A stretch of 64,000 bases of DNA from an uncultured Sphingomonas sp. (lineage in GTDB: Bacteria; Pseudomonadota; Alphaproteobacteria; Sphingomonadales; Sphingomonadaceae): assembly GCF_913774285.1 (NCBI RefSeq), contig NZ_CAJYHX010000026.1:1-64000 (forward strand). The letters run 5' to 3'. The position numbers and the translations under genes were made by a program. Within the stretch, counting starts at the first letter, position 1. Every line of letters begins with the position of its first letter. Below are positions 35,044 through 44,272 of this stretch, one piece after another. The notes beneath the pieces are model-generated. The model worked only from the letters and a program-made list of their open reading frames with translations, was not told where the DNA came from and ran no database searches.

Positions 35044-37107
35044 ATGACGAACGGGGGCACGACACGGCGGCGGTTTCTGGCTGCGGGGGCGCAGGCGGCA
35101 GTGGCATCGGCGTTGCCCGCGTCGATCGCCCGGGCGGCAGCGATCCCGGCGGACGTCCGCAGCGGCACCATCGCCGATGTCGCGCATGTCGTGATCCTGA
35201 TGCAGGAGAACCGCAGCTTCGATCACTATTTCGGCACGCTGAAGGGCGTGCGCGGCTTCGGCGATCCGCTGACGGTGCCGCTGCCGAACGGCCGCAGCGT
35301 GTTCGCGCAGGAAGCCGCCGACGGCCGGCTGGTCGCGCCGTTCCATCTTTCCACCAAGGAGCATTTCGAGCTGATGCGGGTGGCGAGCACCCCGCACAGC
35401 TGGCCCGATGCGCAGGCGGCCTGGGATCAAGGGCGCATGCAGCGCTGGGCCGCCGCCAAGACCGATCGTGCGATGGGCTATTTTACCCGCGAGGACCTGG
35501 AATTCCAGTTCGCGCTCGCCGAGAGCTTCACTATTTGCGACGCCTATCACTGCGCGGTCCATACCGGCACCAACACCAACCGCCTTTTCCTGTGGACCGG
35601 CACCAACGATCCCAGCGGCATGCTGGGCGGCCCGGCGATCGGCAACTCGCATGACGAGCTGGCGACCAAGGGCGGCCACCCCGATTCCTACCGCTGGACC
35701 ACCTATCCCGAACGGCTTCAGGCAGCCGGGATCGACTGGCGCATCTACCAGGACATGGCGGACAATTTCACTGACAACCCCCTGGTTGGGTTCGCCGCTT
35801 ATCGCGAGGCGCAGCCGGGATCGCCGCTGTACGATCGCGCGCTGACCACCCATGGCCTCGACCAGCTGCGCGCCGACGTGCTCGCTGGCAAGCTGCCCCA
35901 GGTCTCCTGGATCATCGCCGATGCCAAGGGCAGCGAACACCCTGCCCCCTCCAGCCCGGCCCAGGGCGCGGCCTATACCGCGGCGGTGATCGACGCGCTG
36001 ACCGCCAATCCGGAGGTCTGGGCGCGCACCGTGCTGATCGTCAATTTCGACGAGAATGACGGCTTTTTCGATCATGTCCCCCCGCCCGGGCCGCCCTCGC
36101 GCGATCCGGCGGTGGCAGGCGGCTTCCTCGGCGCCTCGCAGGTCGACACGTCCAACGACTATCACCAGATCCCCAGCGTCGCCGACGACAAGGCGGAGCG
36201 CCCGGAGCTGATCGGCCGGCCCTATGGCCTTGGCCCGCGTGTGCCTTGCTATGTCGTCTCGCCGTGGAGCCGCGGCGGCTGGGTGAACTCGCAAGTCTTT
36301 GATCACACTTCCGTCATCCGCTTCCTGGAGACGCGGTTCGGGGTGCAGGAGCCCAATATCTCCGCCTGGAGACGTGCAGTGTGCGGCGACCTGACCAGCG
36401 CGTTCGACTTCCGCAGCCCCAATCGCAAGATCGGGCCGGTGCTGCCCGATCCGCGCGACCTCGCCACCCGGGCCGCCGCACTCTCCGGCCAGCCCGAGCC
36501 CAGCGCGCCCGTCGCCGCCGGCCAGGCACCGGCGCAGGAGCCGGGCATCCGCCGGGCCCGCGCGCTACCCTATAGGCTGGAGGTGAACGAAGCCGCGCTC
36601 GATTCAAGCCGCATCGTTTTGCGTATCGAGTGCATGGGCGCGCCCGCCGTCGTGCATGTCTACGACCGGCTGCGGCTCGACGCCGTGCCGCGTCGCTACA
36701 CGCTCAAGCAGGGCGGCACCATCGAGGCGGAATGGCCGCTCGACTCGGAAAGCCGCTACGATCTCTGGCTGCTGGGTCCGAACGGGTTCCACCGCCATTT
36801 TGCCGGCCAGGGCGCTGCCCATGCCGGTGCGGTGCGCTGGCAGCAGCGTCGCGGCACCGCGCCGTCGCTGCTGATCGAGGCACCGCAAGGACTAACCTCG
36901 GAATGGCCGCGGCACAGCAACTTGCGCCCGATCGGCGTGGGCGAAACCAAGGTAACGCTAACGGTTACCGGTGGCTGGTACGACCTCGTCCTCACCGATC
37001 CGGCTGTCCCCGGTTACCGTCGTCGTCTCGCCGGAAGGATCGAAAATGGTAGCGATGGTTGGTCGGAACCACCGTTTACCAATGTTAAGGTTTCCCAAAT
37101 CGATTAG
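35044..37107 (+). CDS. Phosphocholine-specific phospholipase C, Tat-exported
   Basis: A 687-aa secreted enzyme of the non-haemolytic phospholipase C / acid phosphatase family. It hydrolyses phosphatidylcholine and related lipids, releasing a phosphorylated head group. The N-terminus carries a twin-arginine signal (TTRRRFLAAGAQAAVASALPA). The catalytic domain has HVVILMQENRSFDHYFGTLKG, HTGTNTNRLFLWTG, FDENDGFFDHVPPP and VPCYVVSPWSRGGWVNSQVFDHTSVIRFLE, with the metal and catalytic residues of the family. Two C-terminal DUF756-type beta modules follow (about 515-600 and 605-675). The start is at 35044 because GGAGG and GGGG lie before it. Likely induced on phosphate shortage. Confidence 0.93.
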   Translation: MTNGGTTRRRFLAAGAQAAVASALPASIARAAAIPADVRSGTIADVAHVVILMQENRSFDHYFGTLKGVRGFGDPLTVPLPNGRSVFAQEAADGRLVAPFHLSTKEHFELMRVASTPHSWPDAQAAWDQGRMQRWAAAKTDRAMGYFTREDLEFQFALAESFTICDAYHCAVHTGTNTNRLFLWTGTNDPSGMLGGPAIGNSHDELATKGGHPDSYRWTTYPERLQAAGIDWRIYQDMADNFTDNPLVGFAAYREAQPGSPLYDRALTTHGLDQLRADVLAGKLPQVSWIIADAKGSEHPAPSSPAQGAAYTAAVIDALTANPEVWARTVLIVNFDENDGFFDHVPPPGPPSRDPAVAGGFLGASQVDTSNDYHQIPSVADDKAERPELIGRPYGLGPRVPCYVVSPWSRGGWVNSQVFDHTSVIRFLETRFGVQEPNISAWRRAVCGDLTSAFDFRSPNRKIGPVLPDPRDLATRAAALSGQPEPSAPVAAGQAPAQEPGIRRARALPYRLEVNEAALDSSRIVLRIECMGAPAVVHVYDRLRLDAVPRRYTLKQGGTIEAEWPLDSESRYDLWLLGPNGFHRHFAGQGAAHAGAVRWQQRRGTAPSLLIEAPQGLTSEWPRHSNLRPIGVGETKVTLTVTGGWYDLVLTDPAVPGYRRRLAGRIENGSDGWSEPPFTNVKVSQID

Positions 37108-37116
37108 GACGCGATA

Positions 37117-37132
37117 CTGTCAGCGCTGACAG
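37117..37132. promoter_or_regulatory. Operator palindrome of the LacI-type regulator
   Basis: CTGTCAGCGCTGACAG is a perfect 16-bp palindrome with the central AGCGCT typical of LacI-family operators. It ends 25 bp before the TTG start of the regulator gene, so autoregulation is likely. The same sequence was not noticed elsewhere in the window. Confidence 0.7.
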
Positions 37133-37157
37133 AATAACGCGTTGGGGGGCGGGACAG

Positions 37158-38153
37158 TTGAAGTCAGTGGGCTTGGTCGAGCTGGCAAAAATCGCGGGGG
37201 TGTCGGTTTCGACTGCCTCGAGAGCCCTTTCCAACCATCCCCGCGTGGCGCGAGGTACGCGCGAGCGCATCGTGGCGCTCGCGCAGGAACATGGCTTCCG
37301 CCTAAATCAGACCGCCAGTGCGCTGCGCAAGCAGCGTACCGGCGCGATCGGCGTGGTGGTGCCCTTAGGTCACGAGGTCGACCAGGCGCTGTCCGATCCC
37401 TTCTTCATGGGGCTGCTGGGCGGGCTTGCCGATGCACTGACCAAGCGCGGCTACGACCTGTTCCTGTCGCGCGTGGTGCCGCAGGGCCCGCGCTGGCTGG
37501 ACGACATCATCGCCTCGGGTCGAGTCGACGGGATCATCCTGATCGGCCAGTCGGACCAGCTGGAGGCGATCGAGCGCGTGGCAGGCAGCTATCAGCGCAT
37601 GGTCGTGTGGGGTGCTGCGCGGCTGGGCTCGGACCAGATCACCGTCGGCACCGACAACGTCACCGGCGGCGAGCTCGCGGCGCGCCATCTGATCGCCCGC
37701 GGCTGCAAGAAGCTCGCCTTTCTCGGCAACCCGGAAGCGCCGGAATTTTCCGATCGCTACAAGGGTTTCCATGCGGCGATCGCCGAGGCGGAGGGCGTCA
37801 CCGACATGGTGGTGCCGATCCACCTGACGATGGAAGACGCCTATCGCGAGATGACCGCCTATCTCGCGACGAATCCCGCTCCGGACGGCATTCTCGCCGC
37901 GTCCGATGTGATCGCGATGAGTGCGATGCGGGCGCTCGCCGAGCGTGGCCTGCGCGTGCCCGAGGATGTGGCGGTGATCGGCTATGACGACATCCTGCTA
38001 GCCGGCTACACTACGCCCGCACTGACTACGATCCGCCAGGACGTGGTCTACGGCGCCAACCTGCTGGTGGAGCTGCTGCTGGCGCGGATCGCCCGGCAGA
38101 ATGTCGGCTCGGTGGCGATGCTGCCCGAACTGATCGTCCGCGATTCGGCCTAG
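37158..38153 (+). CDS. LacI family transcriptional regulator
   Basis: A 331-aa repressor. The helix-turn-helix and hinge are at the N-terminus (LVELAKIAGVSVSTASRALSNHPRVARGTRERIVALAQEHGF), and the rest is a periplasmic-binding-protein-like sugar sensor, with DGIILIGQSDQ, VGTDNVTGGELAARHLIARGCKKLAFLG, PDGILAASDVIAMSAMRAL and VAVIGYDDILLAGYTTPALTTIRQD. It starts with TTG, which is rare but fits the domain start. A perfect palindrome lies just before it. Its tail overlaps the tail of the HWE kinase gene by 4 bp. No sugar catabolic gene is adjacent; the target genes are unknown, and the hexuronate palindrome (core ACCGGT) is different from its own. Confidence 0.92.
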   Translation: MKSVGLVELAKIAGVSVSTASRALSNHPRVARGTRERIVALAQEHGFRLNQTASALRKQRTGAIGVVVPLGHEVDQALSDPFFMGLLGGLADALTKRGYDLFLSRVVPQGPRWLDDIIASGRVDGIILIGQSDQLEAIERVAGSYQRMVVWGAARLGSDQITVGTDNVTGGELAARHLIARGCKKLAFLGNPEAPEFSDRYKGFHAAIAEAEGVTDMVVPIHLTMEDAYREMTAYLATNPAPDGILAASDVIAMSAMRALAERGLRVPEDVAVIGYDDILLAGYTTPALTTIRQDVVYGANLLVELLLARIARQNVGSVAMLPELIVRDSA

Positions 38154-39970
38154 GCCGGATCGCGCACCGCGGCGCGTACCAGCAACTGGTGGAGCGCCGC
38201 GGCGATCGTGCGGGCATCGAACGGCTTCTCGATCACGGTCACGGTGTCGAGCCCGATCGGAAGATGATCGCGGCCATAGCCGCTGACGAACAGGAACGGG
38301 ATGTCGCGCGCTACCAGCGCCGCCGCCACATCATCGACCAGCGCGCCCTGGAGATTGCCGTCCAGCAGCACGGCGTCGACCGGTGTGTCGGCGATTGCCG
38401 CCATCGCATCGCTCGCCGTGGCGGCCACGCCCGCCACCGCCATCCCGGCATCGCCCAGGATCGTGGCGAGTTCGAGTGTCACCAGCGGCTCGTCTTCGAC
38501 GATCAGCACCCGCTTGCCGACCAGCGCCGCGCCGCCGCCCGCCGGCAGCGCCGGGATCGCCTTGCGCGCGGCGCGCGGCTCCTCACGCAATCGTACCGCG
38601 CTGGCATAGGGGATCGACAGCTTCCAAGCGACGCCGCCCTCGCTATAGCTGGGCACCGCGCTGCCGCCCTCGGCCTTCAGGCTGCGCTCGATCAGCGCGG
38701 TGCCGAAGCCGCGCCGCGTCGGCGGTGCCGCCGCCGGGCCGCCGCTTTCCTCCCAGTCTAGTTCGAGCATGCCGCCGCGCACGCCCCAGTGGAGCCCCAC
38801 CCGGCCCTCGGGCACGGACAACGCACCATATTTGTGCGCGTTGGTCGCCAGCTCGTGGAGCACCAGCGCGAGATGCAGCGCGGGCTCCGGCGCTAATTCG
38901 ACCATCGGTCCACCGGTATCAAACCGCTCCGGATCGATCGTGCCGGTCTGGAGCTGGCCTTCGATCAGCTCTTGCAGGCTCGCGCCCTGCCAGGTGGTGC
39001 TGCTGAGCAGCGAATGGGCACGTGCCAGCGAATGGATCCGGCCGATGAAGGTCGGGGCGAAATCCGACGGGCCGGAAGAATGGCGCAGCGTCTGGGTGGC
39101 GATCGCCTGCACCGAGGCGAGCGTGTTCTTCACCCGGTGGTTGAGCTCGCCGATCAGCAGCTGTTGGGTTTCCTCGGCACGTACCCGATCGGTGACGTCG
39201 AGGATCTGGGTGTTGACAGAGAGCAACGACCCGTCGGGTGCGAGCAGCGCCGAGCCATAGACTTCGCAATCGAGTGTCACGCCCACCGCCGTGCGCATGC
39301 GCAGCGGCCGCATGTCGCGGACATGCTCGCCGGCGATCATCCCGCCAATCATCGCGTCAAAGCGCGCGGCATGCTCGGCATCGAGCCATTCGAGTTCGGA
39401 CGGGCGCAGGCCGGAGACCTCGACCGACCGCCAGCCGAACATCCGCTCGGCACCCGCAGACCAGGCGATGATCCGCTGCTCGGCGTCGAATTCGACAATC
39501 GCCAGCGGCGAATTGTCGCGATGCGCCTTGAGCCGGGCCAGCGCCGCGGCATGGCGGTCGCGCTGGCGGGCGATCTCCTGCCGCTGCGCCGCCAGCTCGA
39601 CGAAGATCTCCACCTTGTTGCGCACGATCTGCGGATCGACGGGCTTGAGCAGATAGTCCACCGCCCCGGTCTCGAAGCCGCGGAAACGGCGGCGCTCATC
39701 GGTGGCGACCGCAGTCAGGAAGATGATCGGCACGCGGCGGGTACGCTCGGTGCCGCGCATCAGCTCGGCGAGCTCGAACCCGTCCATGCCGGGCATCTGC
39801 ACGTCGAGCAGAGCCAGCGCGACATCGTGCACCAGCAGCAGCTCCAGCGCCTCCATGCCCGAGGCGGCGGTGAGCAGTTCCACCCCCTCCTGCTCCGCCA
39901 GCAGTGCCTGCAGCGCAATCAGGTTTTCGGGCACGTCGTCGACGGCGAGGACCTTTACCGGATCACGCAT
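38150..39970 (-). CDS. HWE histidine kinase with two receiver domains and PAS
   Basis: A 606-aa soluble signalling protein. The order is receiver 1 (about 5-122, phospho-Asp56 in LLDVQMP, Lys109), a short coiled coil, a PAS domain (about 145-265, FDAEQRIIAWSAGAERMFGW), an HWE dimerisation domain with His278 in GELNHRVKNTLASVQ, an HWE ATPase (N box LHELATNAHKYGALS, 371-385; DWEESGGP, 405-412; GFGTALIERSL), and receiver 2 (about 486-600, Asp537, Lys582). HWE kinases often feed the PhyR general-stress pathway. The start overlaps the CheR gene by 8 bp. Third gene of a three-gene signalling operon. Confidence 0.92.
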   Translation of the reverse strand: MRDPVKVLAVDDVPENLIALQALLAEQEGVELLTAASGMEALELLLVHDVALALLDVQMPGMDGFELAELMRGTERTRRVPIIFLTAVATDERRRFRGFETGAVDYLLKPVDPQIVRNKVEIFVELAAQRQEIARQRDRHAAALARLKAHRDNSPLAIVEFDAEQRIIAWSAGAERMFGWRSVEVSGLRPSELEWLDAEHAARFDAMIGGMIAGEHVRDMRPLRMRTAVGVTLDCEVYGSALLAPDGSLLSVNTQILDVTDRVRAEETQQLLIGELNHRVKNTLASVQAIATQTLRHSSGPSDFAPTFIGRIHSLARAHSLLSSTTWQGASLQELIEGQLQTGTIDPERFDTGGPMVELAPEPALHLALVLHELATNAHKYGALSVPEGRVGLHWGVRGGMLELDWEESGGPAAAPPTRRGFGTALIERSLKAEGGSAVPSYSEGGVAWKLSIPYASAVRLREEPRAARKAIPALPAGGGAALVGKRVLIVEDEPLVTLELATILGDAGMAVAGVAATASDAMAAIADTPVDAVLLDGNLQGALVDDVAAALVARDIPFLFVSGYGRDHLPIGLDTVTVIEKPFDARTIAAALHQLLVRAAVRDPA

Positions 39971-40823
39971 CGGCCATCACCCGGAGTCCGACGCTGGTGC
40001 GCCGGTAGAGGCGCTCGCCGGGATCGAAATCCGCGAAAGCCTCGGCATGGCGCGAAAAGCGCAGCGTCTCGCGCGCGCCCAGCCCGAGGAAGCCGCCGCG
40101 CACGAGCGTGTCGCCGAACAGGCCAAGCGCGCGATCCTGAAGCTCGCGATCGAAATAGATCAGCACGTTGCGGCTGGACACCAGCTGCGCCTCGGCAAAC
40201 ACCTGATCGGTGGCGAGGCTATGTTCCGCGAAGACGGCGCGGGCGCGGAGGCTCTTGTCGAACACCGCGCCACCATAGGCCGCAGTATAGTAATCGGAAA
40301 GCGAACTATGTCCGCCGGATAGCCGATGATTCTCGGTAAATTGCGGGATCCGGCCAAGATCGAAAATGCCGGCCTCGGCCTTGGCCAGCGCCGCCGGGCT
40401 GATGTCGGTACAATAGAAGATCGTCCGGTCCTCCAGGCCTTCTTCGCGGAACAGGATCGCAAGCGAGTAGAATTCCTCGCCATTGGCGCAGCCCGCAATC
40501 CACACCTTGAGCGAGGGCCAGGTGCGCAGGTGCGGCACCACCTTCTCCCGCAGCGCCCTGAAATAGCCCGGATCCCGGAACATTTCGCTCACCTGGATGG
40601 TGAGGAAGCCCATCAGCTCGGCGAACACCGCCGGCTCGCGCAGCAGCCGGTGCTGGAGCTGCGAGAAGCTTTCACACGCCAGCCGCTGGCAGGCACGCTC
40701 CATCCGCTTGTGCAGCGAGGTGCGCGAATAGCCGCGAAAGTCATACTGATAATGCCGCCAGATCGCCTCGAGCAGCAGGTCCAGCTCGATCTCCGCATGC
40801 GGCGGAACAACGTCGTCGATCAC
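39963..40823 (-). CDS. CheR-type protein-glutamate methyltransferase
   Basis: A 286-aa SAM-dependent methyltransferase. The N-terminal helical part (YDFRGYSRTSLHKRMERACQRL) is typical of CheR proteins. The SAM motif is VWIAGCANGEEFYSLAILF, followed by FYCTDISPAALAKAEAGIFDL and VSSRNVLIYFDRELQDRAL. The GTG at 40823 was chosen because it overlaps the stop of the hybrid kinase (GTGA) and gives the family length; a longer reading runs back through the kinase. CheB, its usual partner, is missing. It may act on its own in a kinase complex rather than in chemotaxis, though a chemoreceptor with a CheR-docking tail is encoded at 5996-7882. Confidence 0.9.
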   Translation of the reverse strand: MIDDVVPPHAEIELDLLLEAIWRHYQYDFRGYSRTSLHKRMERACQRLACESFSQLQHRLLREPAVFAELMGFLTIQVSEMFRDPGYFRALREKVVPHLRTWPSLKVWIAGCANGEEFYSLAILFREEGLEDRTIFYCTDISPAALAKAEAGIFDLGRIPQFTENHRLSGGHSSLSDYYTAAYGGAVFDKSLRARAVFAEHSLATDQVFAEAQLVSSRNVLIYFDRELQDRALGLFGDTLVRGGFLGLGARETLRFSRHAEAFADFDPGERLYRRTSVGLRVMADA

Positions 40824-43800
40824 CGCGGCATCCACACCCGCACCAGGCTGAGCAGCTTGTCGATGTCGAGCGGCTTGGCGAGATAGTCGTTGGCGCCGGC
40901 GTCGAGGCATTCCTGCTGGTCGCGGGCCATCGCCTTGGCGGTAAGCATCAGGATCGGCAGCGTCTTGCCCCAGGGCTGCTTGCGGATCTCGCGCGTGGCG
41001 GTGAGGCCGTCCATCTCGGGCATCATCACGTCCATCAGCACAAGATCGACCGGGTCGGAGAGATGGCGCGCGGATTCGTCGAGCGCGTGCAGCGCCTCGC
41101 GGCCGTTGCGGGCGATACGAACCTTGACCCCATGCGGCTCGAAAATGCTCGTGAGCGCATAAACGTTCCGGATGTCGTCCTCGACCACCAGGATCGAGCG
41201 ACCTTCCAGCGCCGCGTCGCGGCCCAGCGCCTTGGCGATCAACGCCTGCTGCGGCTCGGGCAGCTCGGAGACGACCTGGTGGAGGAACAGCGTCACCTCG
41301 TCGAGCAGCCGCTCGGGCGACTTGGCGCCCTTGACGATGATCGACTTGGAATATTTGCGGAGACGCAGCTCTTCGTCGGGGCTGAGGTCGCGGCCGGTAT
41401 AGACGATCACCGGCGGGAAGCCGACGCTGTCATCCTCGCTCAGCCGGTCGAGCAGGTCGAGGCCCGAGGCGTCGGGCAGGTTGAGATCGAGCACCATGCA
41501 GTCGAACGTCTCCTGGCCCAGCCGCTCGAAGGTCTGCGCGGCCGAATGCGCCTGCACCGTCTCCACCTCGCGCGAGGCGAGCAGTGCCTTGACGCTCTCC
41601 GCCTGCTGGGCGTCGTCTTCCACCACCAGCACGCGGCGCATGCGCTGCGACATCCTGGCCTCGAGGCCTTCGAGCATGTCGACCAGCTGCTCGCGCTTCA
41701 CCGGCTTGAACAGATAGCCGACCGCGCCGCTCGACAGCGCCGCCTGGCTGTCGTCGTCGACCGAGACGACGTGCACCGGGATGTGTCGAGTCCGCACGTC
41801 GCGCTTGATCCGGTCGAGCACCGACAGGCCGGTATGGTCCGGCAGGTTCATGTCGAGAATCACGGCGTTGGGCACATATTGCCGCGCGAGCAGCGCACCC
41901 TCGTCCGCGGTGCCGGCGATCAGGCACTGGAAGCCAAGATCATGCGCGATGTCGCAGAGGATGCGCGCGAAGATCGGATCGTCCTCCACGATCAGGATCA
42001 CGCGGGAATCGCCCGACAGCTTTTCGCGATCGTCCTCGCACGGCTCGGCGCTGCGGCGGCGGCCCGGCTTGGGATTGGAAGGCTGCGGCTTGACCGGCGC
42101 CGGGCTCGGGCTCGGCGGCGGTGCGGCTGCCTGGACCAGCGCGGGGTCATAGGCCTCGGGCAGGATCAGCGTGAAGGCACTTCCCTCGCCCGGCATGCTC
42201 TCCACCGCGATTTCGCCGCCGAGCAACCGCGCCAGCTCGCGCGAGATCGACAGACCGAGGCCGGTGCCGCCATATTTCCGGCTCACGGTGCCGTCGGCCT
42301 GGCGGAAGGCCTCGAAGATCACCTGCTGCTGCTCGGAGGGGATGCCGACACCGGTGTCGCGCACCGTGAAGGCGATCCGCCCGTCGGGCCGCTGGAAGAC
42401 GCCGAGCGACACTTCGCCCTTTGCGGTGAACTTGATCGCATTCGACAGGAAGTTCTTGAGCACCTGCTCCAGCCGCTGCGGATCCGTCTCGATCTCGCCC
42501 GGTGCGCCCGCCGCCTGCTCGACCCGGAACGCCAGCCCCTTGGTGGTGGCTGAGGCGCCGAACACCGCCTTCAGCTTGTCGAGCACCGGCGCGATGCGGA
42601 CCCGTCGCGGCTGCAATTCCAGCTTGCCAGCCTCGATCTTCGAGATGTCGAGAATGTCGTTGATAAGCGTGAGCAGGTCGTTGCCCGAGGTCTCGATCGT
42701 CTCGGCATGGCGAACCTGCTCGGGGCTGAGATTGCCCGCGCGGTTCTCCGCCAGCAGCCGGGCCATGATCAGCAGCGAGTTGAGCGGGGTGCGCAGCTCG
42801 TGGCTCATATTGGCGAGGAATTCGGACTTGTAGCGGCTCGCCTGCTCCAGATCCGCGGCCTGCTGCTCCAGCGAACCCTGCGCGCGGGCGAGCTCGTCGC
42901 GCTGCAGCTCCAGCGCGCGGGTCTGCGCCTCGAGCTCGGCATTGCTCTGCTCCAGCGCGGACTGCTGCGCCTCCAGCCGGGCGGCGGTGTCCTGCAGCTG
43001 GCGGCTCTGCGTCTCCAGCTCGTCATTGTTGGTGCGCAGCTCCTCGCTCTGCACCTGCAGCTCCTCGGCCTGCTTCTGGGTCTCCTCGAGCAGCGCGCGC
43101 AGCCGCGCGCGGTACTTGCCGGACCGGATCGATACGCCGAGCTGCCCACTGATCCGCTCCAGCAGCGCCTGGACCTGCGGATCGACCGCGCCGGGAAAGC
43201 CAAGTTCGAGCACGCCGTTGATCTCGCCATCGGCTTCGGTGACACCGATTACCAGGGTGCGCGGCTGCGCCTGGCCGAGCCCCGAGCCGTAATAGAGATA
43301 GCCCTCCGGTACCTGCTCCAGCACGAACTGGCGACGATCGGCGATCGCCTGACCGAGCAGGCCCTCGCCCGGCTTGACCCATTCGGGCAGCGGCGCGTCG
43401 GCGGGCACGGCATAGGTGCCGCGGCGGCGGAAGCCCGCGCCGCTGGGATCGCGCACGAAGATCGCGCCGGCCTGCGCGCCCGTGTAGTCGGCGAGGAAGC
43501 GCAGCGCCGCCGTGGAGAGTTCGTCGAGCGGCAGCTCGCCCGCCACAGCCTTGGCCAGGCCGACCTGCCCCGATTGCAGCCATTCCTCGCGCCGGATCGC
43601 CAACCGGTTGCGGATGAAGGCGAAGCCGATGCCCGCGAGGATCCAGATGATCGTGGAGCCCAGGATGCGGTTGACCAGCACCACCTGCGGATCGACACCC
43701 GGCGGCGCCAGCGTGAACCCCGCGAAGTTGAGCAGCGTCGCCAGCGCCGCGACGATCAGCGGCACCACCGGCCGCCCCGCCGTGTAGGCAATCACCGTCG

Positions 43801-43933
43801 GCAGGATATAGCCCGCCCAAGTCGCCGTCCCGAGCGGCAGCACCGTATCGGCGCCGAACGGCAGCACTAGCAGGGCGGCAAGCCCCGCATAGAGGGGAAG
43901 CGAGGGCTTTCGACTGCGCTGGCTGGGCGACAT
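40820..43933 (-). CDS. Membrane-bound hybrid histidine kinase with three receivers
   Basis: A 1037-aa sensor kinase. It has several membrane helices at about 12-108, a GAF-like domain (about 135-270), a long coiled coil (about 275-370, rich in Glu, Gln and Leu), HisKA with His378 in FLANMSHELRTPLNSLL, a HATPase (VLKNFLSNAIKFTAKG, DTGVGIPSEQQ, GGTGLGLSISREL), a proline-rich linker, and three receivers (VILIVEDDPIFARI, RVLVVEDDAQQAES and SILVVEDDIRNVYA, each with its own phospho-Asp). The start MSPSQRSRKPSLPL lies just before the first helix. The longer frame runs into an intergenic repeat and was rejected. First gene of the operon with CheR and the HWE kinase. Confidence 0.93.
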   Translation of the reverse strand: MSPSQRSRKPSLPLYAGLAALLVLPFGADTVLPLGTATWAGYILPTVIAYTAGRPVVPLIVAALATLLNFAGFTLAPPGVDPQVVLVNRILGSTIIWILAGIGFAFIRNRLAIRREEWLQSGQVGLAKAVAGELPLDELSTAALRFLADYTGAQAGAIFVRDPSGAGFRRRGTYAVPADAPLPEWVKPGEGLLGQAIADRRQFVLEQVPEGYLYYGSGLGQAQPRTLVIGVTEADGEINGVLELGFPGAVDPQVQALLERISGQLGVSIRSGKYRARLRALLEETQKQAEELQVQSEELRTNNDELETQSRQLQDTAARLEAQQSALEQSNAELEAQTRALELQRDELARAQGSLEQQAADLEQASRYKSEFLANMSHELRTPLNSLLIMARLLAENRAGNLSPEQVRHAETIETSGNDLLTLINDILDISKIEAGKLELQPRRVRIAPVLDKLKAVFGASATTKGLAFRVEQAAGAPGEIETDPQRLEQVLKNFLSNAIKFTAKGEVSLGVFQRPDGRIAFTVRDTGVGIPSEQQQVIFEAFRQADGTVSRKYGGTGLGLSISRELARLLGGEIAVESMPGEGSAFTLILPEAYDPALVQAAAPPPSPSPAPVKPQPSNPKPGRRRSAEPCEDDREKLSGDSRVILIVEDDPIFARILCDIAHDLGFQCLIAGTADEGALLARQYVPNAVILDMNLPDHTGLSVLDRIKRDVRTRHIPVHVVSVDDDSQAALSSGAVGYLFKPVKREQLVDMLEGLEARMSQRMRRVLVVEDDAQQAESVKALLASREVETVQAHSAAQTFERLGQETFDCMVLDLNLPDASGLDLLDRLSEDDSVGFPPVIVYTGRDLSPDEELRLRKYSKSIIVKGAKSPERLLDEVTLFLHQVVSELPEPQQALIAKALGRDAALEGRSILVVEDDIRNVYALTSIFEPHGVKVRIARNGREALHALDESARHLSDPVDLVLMDVMMPEMDGLTATREIRKQPWGKTLPILMLTAKAMARDQQECLDAGANDYLAKPLDIDKLLSLVRVWMPR

Positions 43934-44059
43934 AAGCGATCTCAAAGGGATAGATGGGCAAGCAGGTACCCGGCTTTGCCATTGCCCTGCAACCCTGACG
44001 GCAAGACCATCCCGCTCCTGCCCGGCCAGAAAGCGCTGTCGCGTCAGACAGAAATGCAC

Positions 44060-44156
44060 CGTCATCCCCGCGAAGGCGGGGATCCATTGGCGCTGGTGCC
44101 ACAGCTCTTTCCCCGGTCGCACAGGCGAATGGATTCCCGCCTTCGCGGGAATGACG
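44060..44156. repeat. Inverted pair of CGTCATCCCCGCGAAGGCGGGG-type elements
   Basis: Two 28-bp palindromic units at 44060-44087 and 44129-44156 in inverted orientation. The first has the core CCCCGCGAAGGCGGGG; the second reads CCCGCCTTCGCGGG and differs by a few bases. They share the end motifs CGTCAT and ATCCAT. The 339-bp gap between the kinase start (43933) and the TPP enzyme (44273) is made up of this repeat plus upstream sequence in which no gene was seen. Repeats of this kind are common between genes in Proteobacteria. Confidence 0.8.
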
Positions 44157-44272
44157 ATGGTTTTGGAGGCGCTGGCGCCATCTCACTTCAAGCGCGCTTA
44201 CCTTTGTGGGGGAATTGCCCCTGAACCATCCCCTTCCCCATCAGTTACCCCGAAAACTTCAGGAGACGGCAG

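Noticed and set aside
43934..44122. Longer N-terminus of the hybrid kinase
   Set aside because: The extra residues (for example WIPAFAGMT) are encoded by the intergenic repeat, and the family-like start at 43933 lies directly before the first membrane helix.
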